Positions 60,866 through 64,000 of a DNA stretch of 64,000 nucleotides are shown in pieces. The notes beneath the pieces are model-generated. The model was not told where the DNA came from and ran no database searches. It saw only the letters and a list, made by a program, of their open reading frames with translations. The stretch's first letter is position 1; each line of letters starts with the position of its first letter. The stretch spans positions 1,560,001 to 1,624,000 of the forward strand of contig OZ005604.1 of the NCBI GenBank assembly GCA_963930655.1, written 5' to 3'. The DNA is from Myrica gale (Eukaryota; Streptophyta; Magnoliopsida; Fagales; Myricaceae). A program made the translations under genes and the position numbers.

Positions 60866-62015
60866 CTGAAATCTTTCAAAACAAAGAGAAACATAATTCA
60901 AAACAACAATTGCGCGCAAAATAACTATAAGAATCTCTTCTTAGAGAAATTTTAAAGCTAAAAAGACAACAAAAGAATTCATTAGGATGAAAAGGCGAGG
61001 TGACACATTTGAAAATTAGCCTCTAGTTCACAAAATTTGAAACGAGATAAGAAAAAATCGAGAAGTTAGCCAATATGAAGCGGGGGGCGGGATGAGTTTT
61101 TAGTGGGTTAAAGGGGCGAGCCTGCTAAAAAGAAAATAAAAAAAATAGGTGAAAAAATTTGTTTTTGGGAGAGCCAACCGGGACAGTGGCCTCCTGTTCG
61201 CCCTCCCTTGCCTCCGCATGTGATGATGACCACATCAACCTGCTTGAACTCCCTCTATAGAGTTGACAACAAAAATATGAAAATCTTATCCTAACATTAA
61301 TGACTCTCTCCAGATTAGTGCTTTCTAATCTTTCCAATTAGGATATATATCTCTTTGACAAAAAAATTATTCTTTGTCACAACCCAAGTCCCATGGAGTT
61401 CCAGATGAACCGGCACTACACAAAGACAAGAGGTTTATATGGTCTGCATGTGATGCCTAGTTTTATTCTCCCACAAATATCAAATCAAAGCCCACAGAAA
61501 ATACACGAAGAAGAGGTAATATCTGCTTGTGATGCCTTCTTTCTTCTACAGTTTTAGTTCTATATGGTGTCTGCAAAAAAGGAAGGGAAAATATGACATC
61601 AGAACCCATACAAAAATACACAAGGTGAGGGCCATATCTTGTACCTTCCTTTTCGATCCATCGGGGTTAAAGTCAATTATCCGAGTGCACTAAGAGTTGG
61701 GGCACCCAACCCTGATCTCCTCGAAAAGTCCGAGTCTTCTGAGAAAATACACAAAAGATTCTTTAAATAAGAGAGGAAGGTGCAGATCTCTTTGGTTTTT
61801 TGGCAGTACTCCCATATCCTTTGTTTGGCAGTATTTCCCATTTCGTTCTTAAGTATTTTCCCCCACTCTTCTCGGTCCGTCAGTTTTCCTCTCTTCCATA
61901 ATAATACTTCACCTTTCCGTCCATACCCATCCACCAGTTTAGCTCTCTCTCTTCCTTTTTTTATCCGAGCTTGCTCTTCTTCTTCCCTTTTCTTGCTCAG
62001 ACGTTCTTAGCCACT
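60866..62015. other. Upstream region of ADF6
   Basis: No other gene is recognised. The last ~120 bp before the ADF6 ATG is C/T-rich, typical of a plant 5' leader. Confidence 0.45.
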
Positions 62016-64000
62016 ATGTCTTTCAGATGGCTCAGTCGGGTATCTCTCTTTTTCTCTCTATGTTTTGGTTTTATTGCAGCTAGTTACTTTGAACCATAGG
62101 AACACGATCGGCAATTCATATGCTAACTAAGTTACTAACCGTATCTGGTTTTTGTATCTGAACGGATCTTTCTGGTTTAATCGTTCTTGATGTCTTTTCT
62201 TTTTTCACTTCCTAAATATTCGACTTGGATGAAAATTTAGATCACTTGTTTCGTGGTTCATTTGACTGCTAACGAAGTTCGTGAAAATATAACAAGATTG
62301 ATTCGTTTTCTCTGGTGGAGGATTGGTTGCCAGTTAAATTAAAAACCTCAGAGTTTCTCACGATATGTAATATCTATGCGATCCCTATTTGGTTTTCGTG
62401 TTCTTTTAGAATTTCCGTTATTGATTTGATCCATTTTAGAGTATTTGACTTGAAAGTATTCAGATAATTAAATATCCCGTTCCAAATGGGATATGAATCG
62501 AAGTTTCAGGCGGGGTTTTCACGAAAAGTACTTTGATCATTTGTTCGCAATCCAGTAGCTACCGGTAAAGAACCTGATTTGTTTCCTTGATTAATTCAGA
62601 CCTTGCTGCAGGATTGGATTTTGTGGTATTTAATTGTGGCGCTGTAGACGACTGAATTATTTTCCAGATATCACCATAGCGTCTCATAGCATTCATCATT
62701 ATATAATTTATATCTGCTATTACATGGGAAGACAATTGTTGATCATCTATGACGAGTTGTGATGAGTATCTTGTTAGCTAAGGAGGAACTAATAGCTTTA
62801 TATGATTCGCCTTATTTGATTTTGAAAATTTTGGGAAGTTTAGGTGGAACAATTTTGTGATGCAATTTGATTTGGTTTCCAGCCCAACGCTTCGTGGGGC
62901 ATGGGTGTTGGTGATCATGCCAAGAACACGTTTTTTGAACTGAAGCAGAAGAAGGTCCATCGTTACGTGATCTTTAAGGTTGATGAGGGTAAAAAGGAGG
63001 TTGTGGTTGAGAAGACCGGTGGTCCAGCTGAGAACTATGACGATTTCACCGCAGCTTTGCCTCTGGATGATTGCCGATATGCTGTATACGACTATGATTT
63101 TGTTACTTCTGATAATTGTCAAAAGAGCAAGATATTTTTCATTGCATGGTGAGCTTTTGCCTGTGATCCAAATTATTGCATTTCTACTGGCATTATAACT
63201 TCCTCTGCTAGAGGGTAACCAATAAATCAGCACTTTTATCCTCCTTGTGAGGTGCCACTTAGCATCATTAATTTCTGTCATATATTTTTAATCAAAATAA
63301 AGAAGAATTTGCAAACCACAACACCTTGTTTTCTGGATTTATTCGGTTGCTTCTCTATTTTGTGTTCTATATCTTTGACCTGATTTGACCTGTCTGTGAA
63401 ATTTATAATATCCAGCATCAATAAGCACTTACCTGGGTTCTAGTGTCTCCCCCCCCCTTTTGTTAGTTCCTTTATGAAATATCCAAAAGTTCTTGCTCTC
63501 GCATTTTGGAAACAGTTTTCATGACAAAGATGATGAATTTTAGGTTGTTATTTAGTTATGATTATTATATTGAAATCAGGCTATATTCGTCTGAGCGCAT
63601 CCCCTACACACGCTGTAAGTTATTTCCAGCATATTTGCACCCATTTTTCTTCTATATGATTGCTACATGTGGAAAGCCTCTACAACCCCCAGCTTTAATA
63701 GCTGGTTGTCTCTAATTATGGAAATAATTGTTTCTGGCTTCTAAATTATCAGAAGAGACTAGGTATTTGCCCATCTTTTCTGGCATTGATTTTTATGCAT
63801 GTCAAATCTGGTTGAAATTTGTTGACTGGATGACTGTACTTCCTGAAGTTTCTAGAATTCAGTTCAACTATTGTCTATGCTTGAAGTGAAATAGGTTAAT
63901 TTGATATAGACCTAGATCTAAAAGATAAGATGAGGGGCTCAAGGGGTGTATGCCACAAATGATATGTTTTAAAATCTGTTCCTGATGCTGATGTGGGTAA
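62016..64000 (+). CDS. ADF6: Actin-depolymerising factor ADF6, exons 1-2, cut by the window end
   Basis: ADFs bind and sever F-actin in the cytosol. Exon 1 (62016-62039) encodes MSFRWLSR and exon 2 (62883-63148) continues PNASWGMGVGDHAKNTFF. MSFR.LSRPNA matches the start of Arabidopsis ADF6 (subclass IV). Exon 2 contains KVHRYVIFKVDE, VVVEKTGGPAENYDDF, DCRYAVYDYDFVT and NCQKSKIFFIAW, the central ADF-homology domain, and ends in phase 2 at GTGAGC. The last third, with the actin-binding long helix and the C-terminus, is not found before 64000, so intron 2 is longer than 850 bp and the gene runs off the window. The 843-bp first intron next to a very short exon 1 is typical of plant ADF genes. 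No lesions. Confidence 0.95.

Noticed and set aside
1..64000. CRISPR arrays, operons, riboswitches, rRNA or tRNA genes
   Set aside because: No regularly spaced short repeats of CRISPR type, no cloverleaf-type genes and no rRNA blocks were noticed. The genome is eukaryotic, so operon-type features are not expected.

Overview
The window is nuclear DNA of a flowering plant, almost certainly a woody eudicot. The genes have plant-type GT-AG introns, the intergenic DNA is AT-rich, and plant-only families are present: 11S seed globulins, an R2R3-MYB, ROOT UVB SENSITIVE 2, a patellin and ADF6. The longer legumin resembles the nut legumins of Fagales (hazelnut, walnut and pecan type). That suggests Fagales, but it is an impression from memory and not a tested assignment.

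Layout: 1-6.6 kb holds a small hAT element and then six intact 3' exons of the cohesin ATPase SMC1 (+). 8.1-9.8 kb holds a broken patellin gene and a scrap of 11S globulin exon (+). 10.5-12.7 kb is a non-coding LTR element with a minisatellite interior. 13.2-21.3 kb carries two intact but diverged 11S globulin genes (both -) on either side of a small secreted-protein gene (+). 21.6-23.4 kb has a foldback MITE and a DUF761 gene (+) whose frame breaks at an A-run. 24-31 kb is repeat-rich: a 1.6-kb hAT element, a dead SLU7 exon (-) and a 1.16-kb solo LTR. 31.9-33.5 kb is a complete R2R3-MYB gene of the MYB13/14/15 type (-). 34.5-39.8 kb is a run of hAT elements, MITEs and a LINE-like insertion. 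42.9-49.2 kb is a tandem array of about 310-bp units, split by a degenerate Copia element that has itself received a MITE in one LTR. 50-54 kb is RUS2 (-, ten exons), 54.7-55.6 kb another hAT-like element, 56-59.4 kb the NuA4 subunit EAF6 (-, seven exons), 60.8 kb a lone SCC4/MAU2 exon (-), and 62.0 kb to the end the first two exons of ADF6 (+).

The genes do not form an operon-like or pathway cluster. The host genes are ordinary plant genes: seed storage, transcription, chromatin, UV-B/root development and actin turnover. The accessory signal is transposon biology. At least four non-autonomous hAT elements have clear 8-bp target duplications, a MITE insertion can be checked against its empty site in the sister LTR, and the Copia LTRs have non-canonical TA...TA ends. 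Several host-gene fragments (SMC1 tail, patellin, 11S exon, SLU7 exon, SCC4 exon) are scattered among the repeats. I did not find a convincing new biological system. All exon models were read by eye from splice signals, frame continuity and remembered family sequence.
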